In this document: positions 1-7,533 of the stretch, one piece after another
How positions within the stretch are numbered: position 1 is the stretch's first letter
Layout: each line of letters opens with the position of its first letter
Origin: an uncultured Clostridia bacterium
Lineage (GTDB): Bacteria > Bacillota > Clostridia > TANB77 > CAG-508
Length of the DNA stretch: 13,204 bases
NCBI GenBank assembly: GCA_947629995.1
Contig: CANRFX010000026.1
Location: forward strand, 1-13,204
Direction of reading: 5' to 3'
Notes under the pieces: generated by a model
What the model was told of the DNA's origin: nothing
The model's database searches: none
What the model saw: only the letters and a program-made list of their open reading frames with translations
Position numbers and translations under genes: made by a program

Positions 1-3000
1 TTGTAATAAAATTGTAGTTGCTTCTATTTCTGGGTTTTTTACAAATCTCTTTTGTAAAATGTTGTTATTAAATAAATTGTTTATACTTAGTAAAATTAAT
101 GCTTGATGATGTGCCATATAAGTTTTTACTATACCTGATGTTTTTCCTTTTTCTACTCTTTCTGGAGTATAATCAATAGACTCATAAAATCCGTATTTGT
201 TATACATACCTTCTTGTTCTAGTCGTTTCAAATTTTTTACTTCTTCTTTTGGTACATCTCCTATTGCAAGTATACCGCTATAGCTTGATACTACCATTTC
301 ATCTGCTAGACCTCGTTTTAGTCCAAGCCAAGGAATTCCAAATGCTTTGTATTGATAATTTGATTTTAAATCTTTTAAATTAAATGCTGCTTCTGAAATT
401 CCCCATGGTAATCCTAAATTTTTACTATATTCCATTTGTGTTTTTATTAAAAACTTGCATGATTCGTCTAATAAACTTCCCTCATATCTTGGAATATTGA
501 TATTTGGCATTAAATATTCAAATGCTGTGCCTGACCAAGAAATAAGTCCTTTATATTTTCCAAGTGTTGTTAAAGTTCTACTTAAATGATTCCAATGTCT
601 ACTTGGCACATCTTTTTTACTAATTGCAACTATACTTGCTTGCCTTGCTTCTGATGCTAGTAAATCATAATAAGAATCTGTTAATTTGTTTTCTTCTATG
701 TTAAACCCAATTGAAAATATTTGTTGTTCTTCTTTATATAACTTACTAAAGTCTGCATTTTTAATCATTTCATTTATTATTTTAATTGTCATTTGGATTT
801 TTTCTTCATTTTGTACTTTGCTTTTTACTTCTTCTAAAAAAGTCTTAGTTACATATAAATATCCAACAAAATTTCCACTATCTACAGTTGATATATATCT
901 TGGATAAAGTGGTTCTTTTGTTTTTATATTGTACCAATTATATAAATGTCCATTCCATTTTAATAAACCTTCTACCGTATTAATAATATTACATATTAAA
1001 TAAACAGTTTTTTCTAAATCAATATATTTTAAATCATATGCAGATATACAAGCCAATGTTGATAAACCAATATTGGTTGATGAAGTCCTAGAAATTATTT
1101 TCTCTTTCCTATCTTCTTGATAGTTATCTGGTATTAAAAAATTGTTTTGTTCTGTTAAATAAGTTTCGAAATAACTCCATGTCTTTTTTCCAATTTCTAA
1201 AACATATTCTTGTTCTTCTTTATTTAGCTGTTCTACTTGTTCATCTTTTTTTATTTCTTTACTAATATACCAAACAATCATAGGAGCTATAATCCACAAG
1301 ATTCCTAAAATTACAGTAAATATATTTTCTCTAAATAATCCTAAAGAAATACATATAATACCTGCAAGAAAATTTATAGCCATTTTATTATAGTAAAAAA
1401 CTAAATTTGATTTTGCTTGTTTTTCTGCTTCTTCTGAAGTCATCCATTCTAAAAAATGCTTGTGTGATATCATTTTTCTATATAGAGTCTTTAGAATTGC
1501 TACAAATAAGCTATATGCTTTATATGGAAGTACAGATAATGTAACTATTGCTCTAAAGCATGCTCCTTTTAGTCCTGAAATTTTTGGTGTAAAGGTTTTT
1601 TGTTTAGTTTCTCCTTCTTTCTTAAAAATAAATTTATTTAGAATTTCTAATAAATATGGCAATATTACAGTAATTAATAAAATAGTTACACTCAAAAATA
1701 CAGATTTTTTTTCTAAAATTCCAACTATAACACAATATATCATTGCAAAAATAATACTAATTTCAAAAATACTTCTTCTTAAATTATCTAAAATTTTATA
1801 TTTAGATAACACATTTAATGGACTGCTTGGTTTGAGCCACTTTGTAATTTGCCAGTCCCCTCTTGTCCAACGTGTTAATCTATTTACAAAACTATTATAT
1901 TTTGTTGGATAGCCATCCATTAGAATAATATCTGTTACTAATCCACATCTTAAATAACAACCTTCTAAAAGATCATGACTTAAAACTGTATTTTCTGGTA
2001 TTTGACCTTTTAATACTTTTTCATATACTTCTAAATCATAAATTCCTTTTCCAGTAAAAATTCCTTCTTCAAAATTGTCTTGATAAAGATCTGATATTGC
2101 ATTTGTATAATTATCTATTCCACCTGATCCAGCAAAAATTTTAGTAAATAATGTTTTTAAACTTACATCTAAGTTAATTCCTACCCTTGGTTGCATAATT
2201 CCATAACCATCAACTACAATGTTTTTCTCCTCATCAATTACTGGTTTGTTTAGAATGTGTGCCATGCTACCTACTAGTTCAAATGCAGAATTTAAAATTA
2301 AGTCTGTATCAGAATCTAAAGTTATTATATATTTTATTTTTTCTATTTTATTATTTTCTAATGTATTTGCTTTAAATGGGTTCTTTATACTTCCTAATAG
2401 ATATTGATTAAATTGAGTTAACATTCCTCTTTTTCGTTCCCATCCTAAGTAACATTCTTCTTTATCATTCCAGATACGTTTTCTAAATATAAAACTAAAT
2501 AATGGCATTTTATTTTCATCTTGTTTATATTTTTGATTTAATTTTTTAGCTGATTGTTCTCCTTTTTCAATTATTTCTATATCTATATTCTCTTCTTTTT
2601 TACTACTTTCTGAGCAATCTCCCAATAATGTAAAATATAAATTCTCTGATTTGTTTGCTAAGTAAAATACTTCTAATTTTCTCATCAATTCTTCTACTTT
2701 GCTTGTACTATCTAAAATGGTTGGTATAACTACCATTGTTTTATTATTCTCATCTATTCCATTAAAAAAATCCAATTTAGGTATTGGCTTTGGTTTAACT
2801 ATTTTACTTAGGATATATTGTGTGATTTGTAATGCTATTTCTGTTGAAGGTATAAAAAATAAGATAAAACTCAAAAAATTAAATTTTATTAAACTACTTA
2901 ATCCTAAAGATATAAATACACTAAAAATTGTAGTTCCTAAAATATATACTTTTGTTTTATCTTTTGCAGTCATCTGTCTACTTTGTTTATATTGAAGAAT

Positions 3001-4107
3001 ATTGTATAATTCATTTATTCCTTTATCAATTAGATAGTATCCAACATGTGATGCTTTAGTTCCTATTTTTTGTTTTTGTGATAGTTCTAATACTTTTTTT
3101 GCTATATAGATTTCTGAAATTTTTGTTTTTTTAGAAATTTCTTTTATCCTAGTTCTATAATATTCTTTTGTTTTATCATCCATTTTACTATATACTTTAC
3201 TTGGATCTTGTTTTAATAATTCTTCTACTCCATTAATTTTTTCAAAAATTTCTAAGAAATTAATTCTTTGGATCTTTTTTATACTAGTTATGGCATTCCC
3301 AATTGATACTTTTTTCATAGCAATATCAAAATGTTCTTTTTTTATTACATCTGCCACTGTTGTTCCTGTTATTTCAACTGCTTCCTCTAAGGCTTTTAAA
3401 TAACTATTTCCTTTTTTTCCATATCTTTTTAAGATATATGACATATATTCAATAAAAGGATATTTCATATCTTTTTTAGTGTATTTTTTTGTAAATTGTC
3501 TTTCTGCTTTTACTTTATTTTCAATTAGCCTTTCTGCTATATTTTCTGCTTTATATTTTTGAATTTGTGAACTATATATTTTTTCACTAATTTCTCTTAT
3601 ATTTTCAATCATCGCAATTTGTAAAAATATCCCTATATTCCATATTTCTTCCATACTTAATGTCTTTTTAGTTTGGTAACTTGCTAAATACCCTTCTAAA
3701 TCTTTTTTTTCTATTTTATTATCTGTATATGCTACTATTTCATAAGCTATTACATAAATTCTAGCAAATCCTTTATATGCTCCATTTGCTATTCCTACAA
3801 AATTTGTATATTTTTTTAATGTTAATTCTTTCTCAATTTGTTTTACTGTTTCTTCTATGATATAAAAATTGTCTAAAAGCCACTCCCCTGCTGGATGTAT
3901 ATGAATTCCTAATTTTACGTGTTCATTTAATAAATTATATACTTGTTCTATTATTTTAAAATTTTCTAACATATGTGGTACTGGATATGTTTCTTTTTGT
4001 GATTTTAAGCTAATATTGTGATTTGATGCTATTTTTTGTAAGTGATTTTCAAGTTGAGTTTTGTCTAATAAAGTGCCATCTATTTTTAGTATTTTTTTTG
4101 TTTTCAA
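1..4107 (-). CDS. Cyclic beta-1,2-glucan synthase-like protein (NdvB/ChvB type), C-terminus beyond the window
   Basis: This is a 1369-codon open frame with no stop at the left edge. The start is TTG at 4105-4107, placed by AAGGAG about ten bases upstream; the first in-frame ATG is far inside. In order: a helical N-terminal region (1-380), membrane helices (about 386-435), and a GT84-like glycosyltransferase with D497, DSDTD at 598-602, SHDLLEG at 710-716 and RLTRWTRGDWQ from 743 (RxxRW). Two more membrane clusters follow (about 773-818 and 909-953). The last part resembles the glucoamylase/GH144-like domain of the family and carries YMAHHQ at 1330-1335. In known relatives the membrane enzyme builds a beta-1,2-glucan chain from UDP-glucose, and a C-terminal GH94 domain, expected here beyond the edge, adjusts chain length. 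Family assignment is strong; the exact product is inferred. It has no in-frame CGG codon and no frameshift. Confidence 0.88.
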   Translation of the reverse strand, partial: MKTKKILKIDGTLLDKTQLENHLQKIASNHNISLKSQKETYPVPHMLENFKIIEQVYNLLNEHVKLGIHIHPAGEWLLDNFYIIEETVKQIEKELTLKKYTNFVGIANGAYKGFARIYVIAYEIVAYTDNKIEKKDLEGYLASYQTKKTLSMEEIWNIGIFLQIAMIENIREISEKIYSSQIQKYKAENIAERLIENKVKAERQFTKKYTKKDMKYPFIEYMSYILKRYGKKGNSYLKALEEAVEITGTTVADVIKKEHFDIAMKKVSIGNAITSIKKIQRINFLEIFEKINGVEELLKQDPSKVYSKMDDKTKEYYRTRIKEISKKTKISEIYIAKKVLELSQKQKIGTKASHVGYYLIDKGINELYNILQYKQSRQMTAKDKTKVYILGTTIFSVFISLGLSSLIKFNFLSFILFFIPSTEIALQITQYILSKIVKPKPIPKLDFFNGIDENNKTMVVIPTILDSTSKVEELMRKLEVFYLANKSENLYFTLLGDCSESSKKEENIDIEIIEKGEQSAKKLNQKYKQDENKMPLFSFIFRKRIWNDKEECYLGWERKRGMLTQFNQYLLGSIKNPFKANTLENNKIEKIKYIITLDSDTDLILNSAFELVGSMAHILNKPVIDEEKNIVVDGYGIMQPRVGINLDVSLKTLFTKIFAGSGGIDNYTNAISDLYQDNFEEGIFTGKGIYDLEVYEKVLKGQIPENTVLSHDLLEGCYLRCGLVTDIILMDGYPTKYNSFVNRLTRWTRGDWQITKWLKPSSPLNVLSKYKILDNLRRSIFEISIIFAMIYCVIVGILEKKSVFLSVTILLITVILPYLLEILNKFIFKKEGETKQKTFTPKISGLKGACFRAIVTLSVLPYKAYSLFVAILKTLYRKMISHKHFLEWMTSEEAEKQAKSNLVFYYNKMAINFLAGIICISLGLFRENIFTVILGILWIIAPMIVWYISKEIKKDEQVEQLNKEEQEYVLEIGKKTWSYFETYLTEQNNFLIPDNYQEDRKEKIISRTSSTNIGLSTLACISAYDLKYIDLEKTVYLICNIINTVEGLLKWNGHLYNWYNIKTKEPLYPRYISTVDSGNFVGYLYVTKTFLEEVKSKVQNEEKIQMTIKIINEMIKNADFSKLYKEEQQIFSIGFNIEENKLTDSYYDLLASEARQASIVAISKKDVPSRHWNHLSRTLTTLGKYKGLISWSGTAFEYLMPNINIPRYEGSLLDESCKFLIKTQMEYSKNLGLPWGISEAAFNLKDLKSNYQYKAFGIPWLGLKRGLADEMVVSSYSGILAIGDVPKEEVKNLKRLEQEGMYNKYGFYESIDYTPERVEKGKTSGIVKTYMAHHQALILLSINNLFNNNILQKRFVKNPEIEATTILLQ

Positions 4108-4114
4108 AAAAATT

Positions 4115-4164
4115 CCACTCCTTGCTTTTCAATATGTTTTAAACATATTGTTTGCAAAGAGTGG
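4115..4164 (-). promoter_or_regulatory. Leader hairpin enclosing the ribosome binding site of the glucan synthase gene
   Basis: The RNA of this stretch folds into one long stem. The outer arms are CCACTC and GAGTGG, extended by TTTGC against GCAAG (one G-U pair). A small A-rich internal loop follows, then a ten-pair inner stem, CAATATGTTT against AAACATATTG, around a single base. The AAGGAG used by the downstream TTG start lies in the 3' arm, so it is paired. Seven T residues follow just before the start codon, so the element also looks like an intrinsic terminator. It could act by hiding the binding site, by attenuation, or as a backup terminator. A possible -10 (TATAAA, 4169-4174) lies upstream without a good -35. 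Confidence 0.7.
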
Positions 4165-4189
4165 TAATTTTATACATTTAAAAAAATTT

Positions 4190-4216
4190 TTGAGAGGCAC
4201 ATCTAGTGCCTCTCAA
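4190..4216 (-). terminator. Intrinsic terminator of the small membrane protein gene
   Basis: A perfect 11-bp stem (TTGAGAGGCAC with GTGCCTCTCAA) and a five-base loop are followed on the minus strand by a run of T. The loop contains the TAG stop codon of the 83-residue gene, so the last codons form the 5' arm. Confidence 0.88.
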
Positions 4217-4454
4217 GGTAGGTATACCCCTCGTAGATGAACCAGTCAGCTGCCAATATCACACCGAACATCAACAGGTACAAAAATTTTCTTAAAATCC
4301 ACGGGCCTATTATGATGCCATTAGCACCATATGCAGGAATAAATGTCCCTGAAAAAAACATGTAAACACAGAAACTCATTGCTAAAATCATTGTGGCCAC
4401 TCCCAGCACAATGTACCAGAAGGCCCGTACTCCTTTGCTAACCTTTTTCTTCAT
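4203..4454 (-). CDS. Small two-helix membrane protein of unknown function, foreign-looking composition
   Basis: The 83-residue product is basic at the N-terminus (MKKKVSKGVR) with hydrophobic segments at about 12-34 and 50-74, so it is probably an inner-membrane hairpin. I do not recognise a family. It starts at ATG 4452-4454, eight bases after GGGAGG, has its own promoter and ends in a strong terminator, so it is a complete single-gene unit. By hand count its GC is about 42 percent, against about 25 percent in neighbouring genes, and it uses G/C-ending codons (CTG, GTG, GCC, TAC, TTC) that are rare around it. Residue 10 is an in-frame CGG followed by G, read as arginine with no frameshift, the only such case in the window. 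Both points suggest recent acquisition. Confidence 0.75.
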   Translation of the reverse strand: MKKKVSKGVRAFWYIVLGVATMILAMSFCVYMFFSGTFIPAYGANGIIIGPWILRKFLYLLMFGVILAADWFIYEGYTYLERH

Positions 4455-4475
4455 AATGCTTTCCTCCCTTATTAC

Positions 4476-4495
4476 TTGACTATACTCCTAGTCAA
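4476..4495 (-). promoter_or_regulatory. Dyad in the leader of the small membrane protein gene
   Basis: TTGACTA and TAGTCAA flank six bases (GGAGTA on the minus strand) between the promoter and the true ribosome binding site. It could be an operator or a short leader hairpin showing GGAG in its loop. The evidence is symmetry and position only. Confidence 0.4.
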
Positions 4496-4518
4496 TCTTT
4501 TATTGTTGCTATACTTAT

Positions 4519-4547
4519 ATTATACCACTTTATGTTATAAATTGCAA
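4519..4547 (-). promoter_or_regulatory. SigmaA-type promoter of the small membrane protein gene
   Basis: The -35 is TTGCAA (4542-4547), the spacer is exactly 17 bases and the -10 is a consensus TATAAT (4519-4524). The -35 lies inside the last codons of the upstream amidase gene. The implied leader is roughly 55 bases. Confidence 0.8.
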
Positions 4548-5295
4548 AAATTTTTTTCATAGAAATAATCTATTATGCCATTGTATATTCCCCATGCTAA
4601 TTTATCTTGATATTGACTGTCTTGTAACATCTTTTCTTCTTCTGGATTAGATAAAAATCCACATTCTACAATAGAAATTGGTATTTCTACATGTTTCATT
4701 AAATAAACATTGTCTAATTTCATTGCTACTCTTTTGTTTTCTTTTTGTACTGCATCATTTAAATTAGTCTGAATTTGTTTTGCCAAATTTATACTTGCTT
4801 CATCATTTTTTTTGTAAAAACATTGCCATCCCCAATATTGTTTTTGCGGAATTTTGTTTAAATGAATACTAACAAAGATGTCACTACTTGTTTCATTTCC
4901 TATTTTTACTCTGTTTTTTATATCTGAAACTTTTTTCTGCCTTATGGTTTTGCTATCTACATCATAAATAGCATTGTCATCAGAACGTGTTAATATTACT
5001 GTACATCCATTTGTTTCTAATAAATTTTGCAATTTTAATGCAATCTGTAAATTAATTTGTGCTTCTGTTGTTCCGATTACTACTTTCTGCTCCGTTCATC
5101 TGGAGTACCATGTCCTGCATCTACAATGATTGTTTTACCAGACACTGGTGTTGCTGTAGTTTCTTTTAAATAATTTTTTTCTTTGGTGTGCAAATTTAGT
5201 TTTTCTTCTTTTCCTACTTGAAATGTAAATGATAGTATGCTAATAATTAAACATAAAATTATTATTTGTATTCTCTTTTTTCGAATTATTATCAT
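4535..5295 (-). CDS. N-acetylmuramoyl-L-alanine amidase (Amidase_3, CwlD/AmiC type), needs two +1 shifts
   Basis: The product is a zinc amidase cutting the bond between N-acetylmuramic acid and L-alanine in peptidoglycan. Start ATG 5293-5295 follows GGAG by nine bases. The N-terminus has a signal or anchor helix (about 9-27). The family signature VDAGHGTPDE is followed by a break: the initial frame stops 13 bases into the next stretch. Skipping the C of in-frame CGG at 5092-5094 and again at 5073-5075 gives GTPDE-GAESSN-GTTEAQINL, which matches the family, and the rest is intact. The joined protein is 252 residues with expected zinc ligands H62, E70, H144 and catalytic E210 (VECGFLSN). Removing two bases gives an exact number of codons. 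It follows metG by about 85 bases and is probably cotranscribed. A pseudogene or assembly error is the alternative. A link to sporulation cannot be judged here. Confidence 0.82.
5072..5075 (-). other. Second CGGA +1 shift site in the amidase gene
   Basis: After the first shift the new frame reads AAT CGG AAC. Skipping the C gives AAT GGA ACA (N-G-T) and leads into TEAQINLQIALKL, the conserved continuation. The CGG is in frame only if the first site has already shifted. Confidence 0.7.
5091..5094 (-). other. First CGGA +1 shift site in the amidase gene
   Basis: The initial frame reads GAT GAA CGG AGC and meets TAG three codons later. Skipping the C gives GAA GGA GCA GAA (E-G-A-E), which supplies the glutamate zinc ligand expected soon after GHG. 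Confidence 0.72.
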
Positions 5296-5300
5296 ATAAA

Positions 5301-5350
5301 AAAACTCCTAATTAACAAATATTTATTAATATTTATTATTCAAGAGTTTT
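5301..5350 (-). promoter_or_regulatory. Possible SD-pairing stem in the metG-amidase gap
   Basis: On the minus strand AAAACTC (5344-5350) can pair with GAGTTTT (5301-5307), which overlaps the TAGGAG ribosome binding site of the amidase gene. A second AT-only stem, AAATATT with AATATTT (5317-5323 and 5328-5334), lies inside. The stem is AU-rich and probably weak; it may be a cis-control element or only a result of base composition. Confidence 0.35.
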
Positions 5351-5379
5351 ACTTTTTATGAATATAACATTTTAAATGT

Positions 5380-6975
5380 TTATTTAATTCTTTCAAATAA
5401 AGGAAGAATATTATCTAATATAATTTCTTCTTGTATTTCTATTGGTTCCCATTTAGTAATATCTATATTTAAATATTGGCTTAAAGTTTTAGAAGAATCT
5501 GGCATAACTGGTTCAAGTAGATTAGCTAAATTTGCAATAATATAAGTACAATTATATATAACTTTGTTGAATTTTTCTGTGTTTTCTTTATAAAGAACCC
5601 ATGGTTTTTCATCATCATAATATTTATTTCCAAATTCAATTAAATTAAGTATTTCTTGTATTGCATTTCTAAATTCTAATTTTTCTATATAATCACTAAC
5701 TATATTATATGTTTTCTCAACTTTAGTTTTTATGTCTTTTTCTAGTGTATCTATTTTTATTTTTTCTAATCCCTTAAATTTAAGTGTTCTATTAACAAAA
5801 TTACCGTATTTATTAACTAAATCTGCATTATGAACATTTTTAAAATCTTCTAATGAAAAGTTGCTATCCTTCTTTTCTGGACCATTACTAATAAAATAAT
5901 ATCTTATAGAATCTATATTATATTCACTTACTAATTCTAATATTGTAATTCCGTTCCCTTTACTTTTTGAAATTTTTTCATCATTAATATTTAAATATTC
6001 ACAAGATACCATTTTATCTGGTAATTTCATACTATCTTCCATTGCTAATAATAATCCTGGAAGTATTATACTATGAAAAATAATATTATCTTTTCCATGA
6101 ACCATATACATTAATGTTTGTTCGTTTTTCCAATAATTTTCCCAATTTAAATTATTTTCTTCACAATATCTCATTGTAGCTGTCATGTATCCCAAAACCG
6201 CATCTATCCAAACATACATTTTTTTATTTTCATAGCCTTTTATTGGTACATCTACTCCCCAATCTAAATCTCTCGTAACTGCTCTATCTATTAGGCCTTG
6301 CTTTAAATATTTTAAAGTCTCGTTTTGAGAATTTTTTCTCCAATTTTCATGATTTTGCTTATAATATTCTTCAATTTTATTTTGTAGTTTAGTTAGCTTT
6401 AAATAAAGATTTTTATTTTTTTTCTCTATTACTGATGTACCACATTCTTGACATTTTGCTTTTTTTAAATCTTCGGCACTTGGATTATATCCACAATCAC
6501 ACTCTTCTCCTTTTGTTTCTTTTCCACAATTAGGACATTGCAATATTAGTTCTCGATCAGCTAAAAATTTATTGCATTTTGGGCAAAATGGTTGTAAATC
6601 TTCTTTTTCAACTATATATCCATTGTCATAAATTCTTTTAAAAATATCTTTTACTTTCTCTTTATGATATTCTTCTTCTGTTTTAGTATACAAATTATAA
6701 GAAAAATTCATTTTATTAAATGCATTTTTAAATTCTTCATGATATTGTTTGCATATTTCTTTCGGACTTTTATTTTCTTTTTTTGCTCTTATTGTAATTG
6801 GAGTTCCATGACAGTCTGTTCCTGAAACATATATAACATTATCCCCTAATTTCCTATGATATCTAGCTAAAAAATCTCCTGGTAATAATGCAACTAAATG
6901 TCCTAAGTGTAAAGAGCTATTAGCATAAGGCCATGCACCACCTATTATTATGTTTCTACCCATAATTATTTTCAT
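5380..6975 (-). CDS. metG: Methionyl-tRNA synthetase
   Basis: This class I synthetase charges tRNA-Met with methionine in the cytoplasm. Visible signatures are the HIGH-type motif HLGH (23-26), the catalytic segment SGTDCHGTPI, a connective domain with eight cysteines (131, 134, 147, 150, 159, 161, 175, 178) that form zinc knuckles as in the E. coli-like type, WIDAVLGY, and KISKS (334-338). A helical anticodon-binding domain makes up the rest. At 531 residues it lacks the extra C-terminal tRNA-binding domain found in many bacterial enzymes. The start is uncertain: AGAAGGG is almost touching the first ATG (6973-6975) and about 13 bases from the ATG of residue 5 (6961-6963), where homologous sequence begins. 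It follows nrdG by 47 bases with no clear terminator. Confidence 0.96.
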   Translation of the reverse strand: MKIIMGRNIIIGGAWPYANSSLHLGHLVALLPGDFLARYHRKLGDNVIYVSGTDCHGTPITIRAKKENKSPKEICKQYHEEFKNAFNKMNFSYNLYTKTEEEYHKEKVKDIFKRIYDNGYIVEKEDLQPFCPKCNKFLADRELILQCPNCGKETKGEECDCGYNPSAEDLKKAKCQECGTSVIEKKNKNLYLKLTKLQNKIEEYYKQNHENWRKNSQNETLKYLKQGLIDRAVTRDLDWGVDVPIKGYENKKMYVWIDAVLGYMTATMRYCEENNLNWENYWKNEQTLMYMVHGKDNIIFHSIILPGLLLAMEDSMKLPDKMVSCEYLNINDEKISKSKGNGITILELVSEYNIDSIRYYFISNGPEKKDSNFSLEDFKNVHNADLVNKYGNFVNRTLKFKGLEKIKIDTLEKDIKTKVEKTYNIVSDYIEKLEFRNAIQEILNLIEFGNKYYDDEKPWVLYKENTEKFNKVIYNCTYIIANLANLLEPVMPDSSKTLSQYLNIDITKWEPIEIQEEIILDNILPLFERIK

Positions 6976-7022
6976 TCCCTTCTTTTAATTTTTCTATTAA
7001 TTTTTTATTAACTTTTTATGGT

Positions 7023-7514
7023 TTATTCTGTTATAATAATTTTTTCTTCTTTTAAACTTTTAGGAACATCAATTACTCTTTGGTTAGAAGAACCTTTCCA
7101 TTTTAATTTTGGATCATGTAATTCGTCTTTATACTGGCCGTCTACTAAAACATCTACATAGTTTAGTACTTCTTTATCTTTTAAATCTTTATCAAATGAA
7201 AATCCTGTCCACATCCATAAATTTTTATTTGGAAATTTTTCTTTAAATTCTTTTGCAAGTTTTGTTGTTCCTTCTATATTATTAGGATGCAATGGCTCTC
7301 CACCTAAAATTGATAATCCCTTAATTGTATCATTATCGCATAAATTTAATACTTCTTTTATGGTGTCGTCTGTAAATTCTTTTCCTCCACTAAAGTCATG
7401 CGTTTCTTGATTAAAACAATTTTTACAATTAAATGTGCATCCTTGCATAAATATAGATACTCTAATTCCTGGTCCATCTGCTATATCCATTTTTCTAATT
7501 TTGTTATATCTCAT
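7023..7514 (-). CDS. nrdG: Anaerobic ribonucleotide reductase activating protein (radical SAM)
   Basis: This 163-residue activase uses an iron-sulfur cluster and S-adenosylmethionine to make the glycyl radical on NrdD. The radical SAM cluster motif is C26-x3-C30-x2-C33 (CTFNCKNC), and DGPGIRVSIFMQGC before it is typical of activases. GGEP (in ILGGEPLHP) is the SAM-binding segment. It starts ten bases after AAGGAG and only 19 bases after the nrdD stop, so the pair is cotranscribed. Length is normal for the family. Confidence 0.96.
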   Translation of the reverse strand: MRYNKIRKMDIADGPGIRVSIFMQGCTFNCKNCFNQETHDFSGGKEFTDDTIKEVLNLCDNDTIKGLSILGGEPLHPNNIEGTTKLAKEFKEKFPNKNLWMWTGFSFDKDLKDKEVLNYVDVLVDGQYKDELHDPKLKWKGSSNQRVIDVPKSLKEEKIIITE

Positions 7515-7533
7515 TTTGTTTTCACTCCTTGTT

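Noticed and set aside
686..2995. Open frames on the plus strand opposite the large glucan synthase gene
   Set aside because: They are short, rich in F, L, I and S from reverse-reading of AT-rich codons, and lie entirely opposite a family-consistent minus-strand protein.
4535..5295. Two separate genes instead of one amidase
   Set aside because: The right piece ends inside the GHG catalytic signature and the left piece has no start region or binding site of its own; together they make one complete Amidase_3 protein.
6976..7022. Terminator between nrdG and metG
   Set aside because: Only a five-pair AT stem is present, too weak to call, so metG is treated as part of the nrd transcript.
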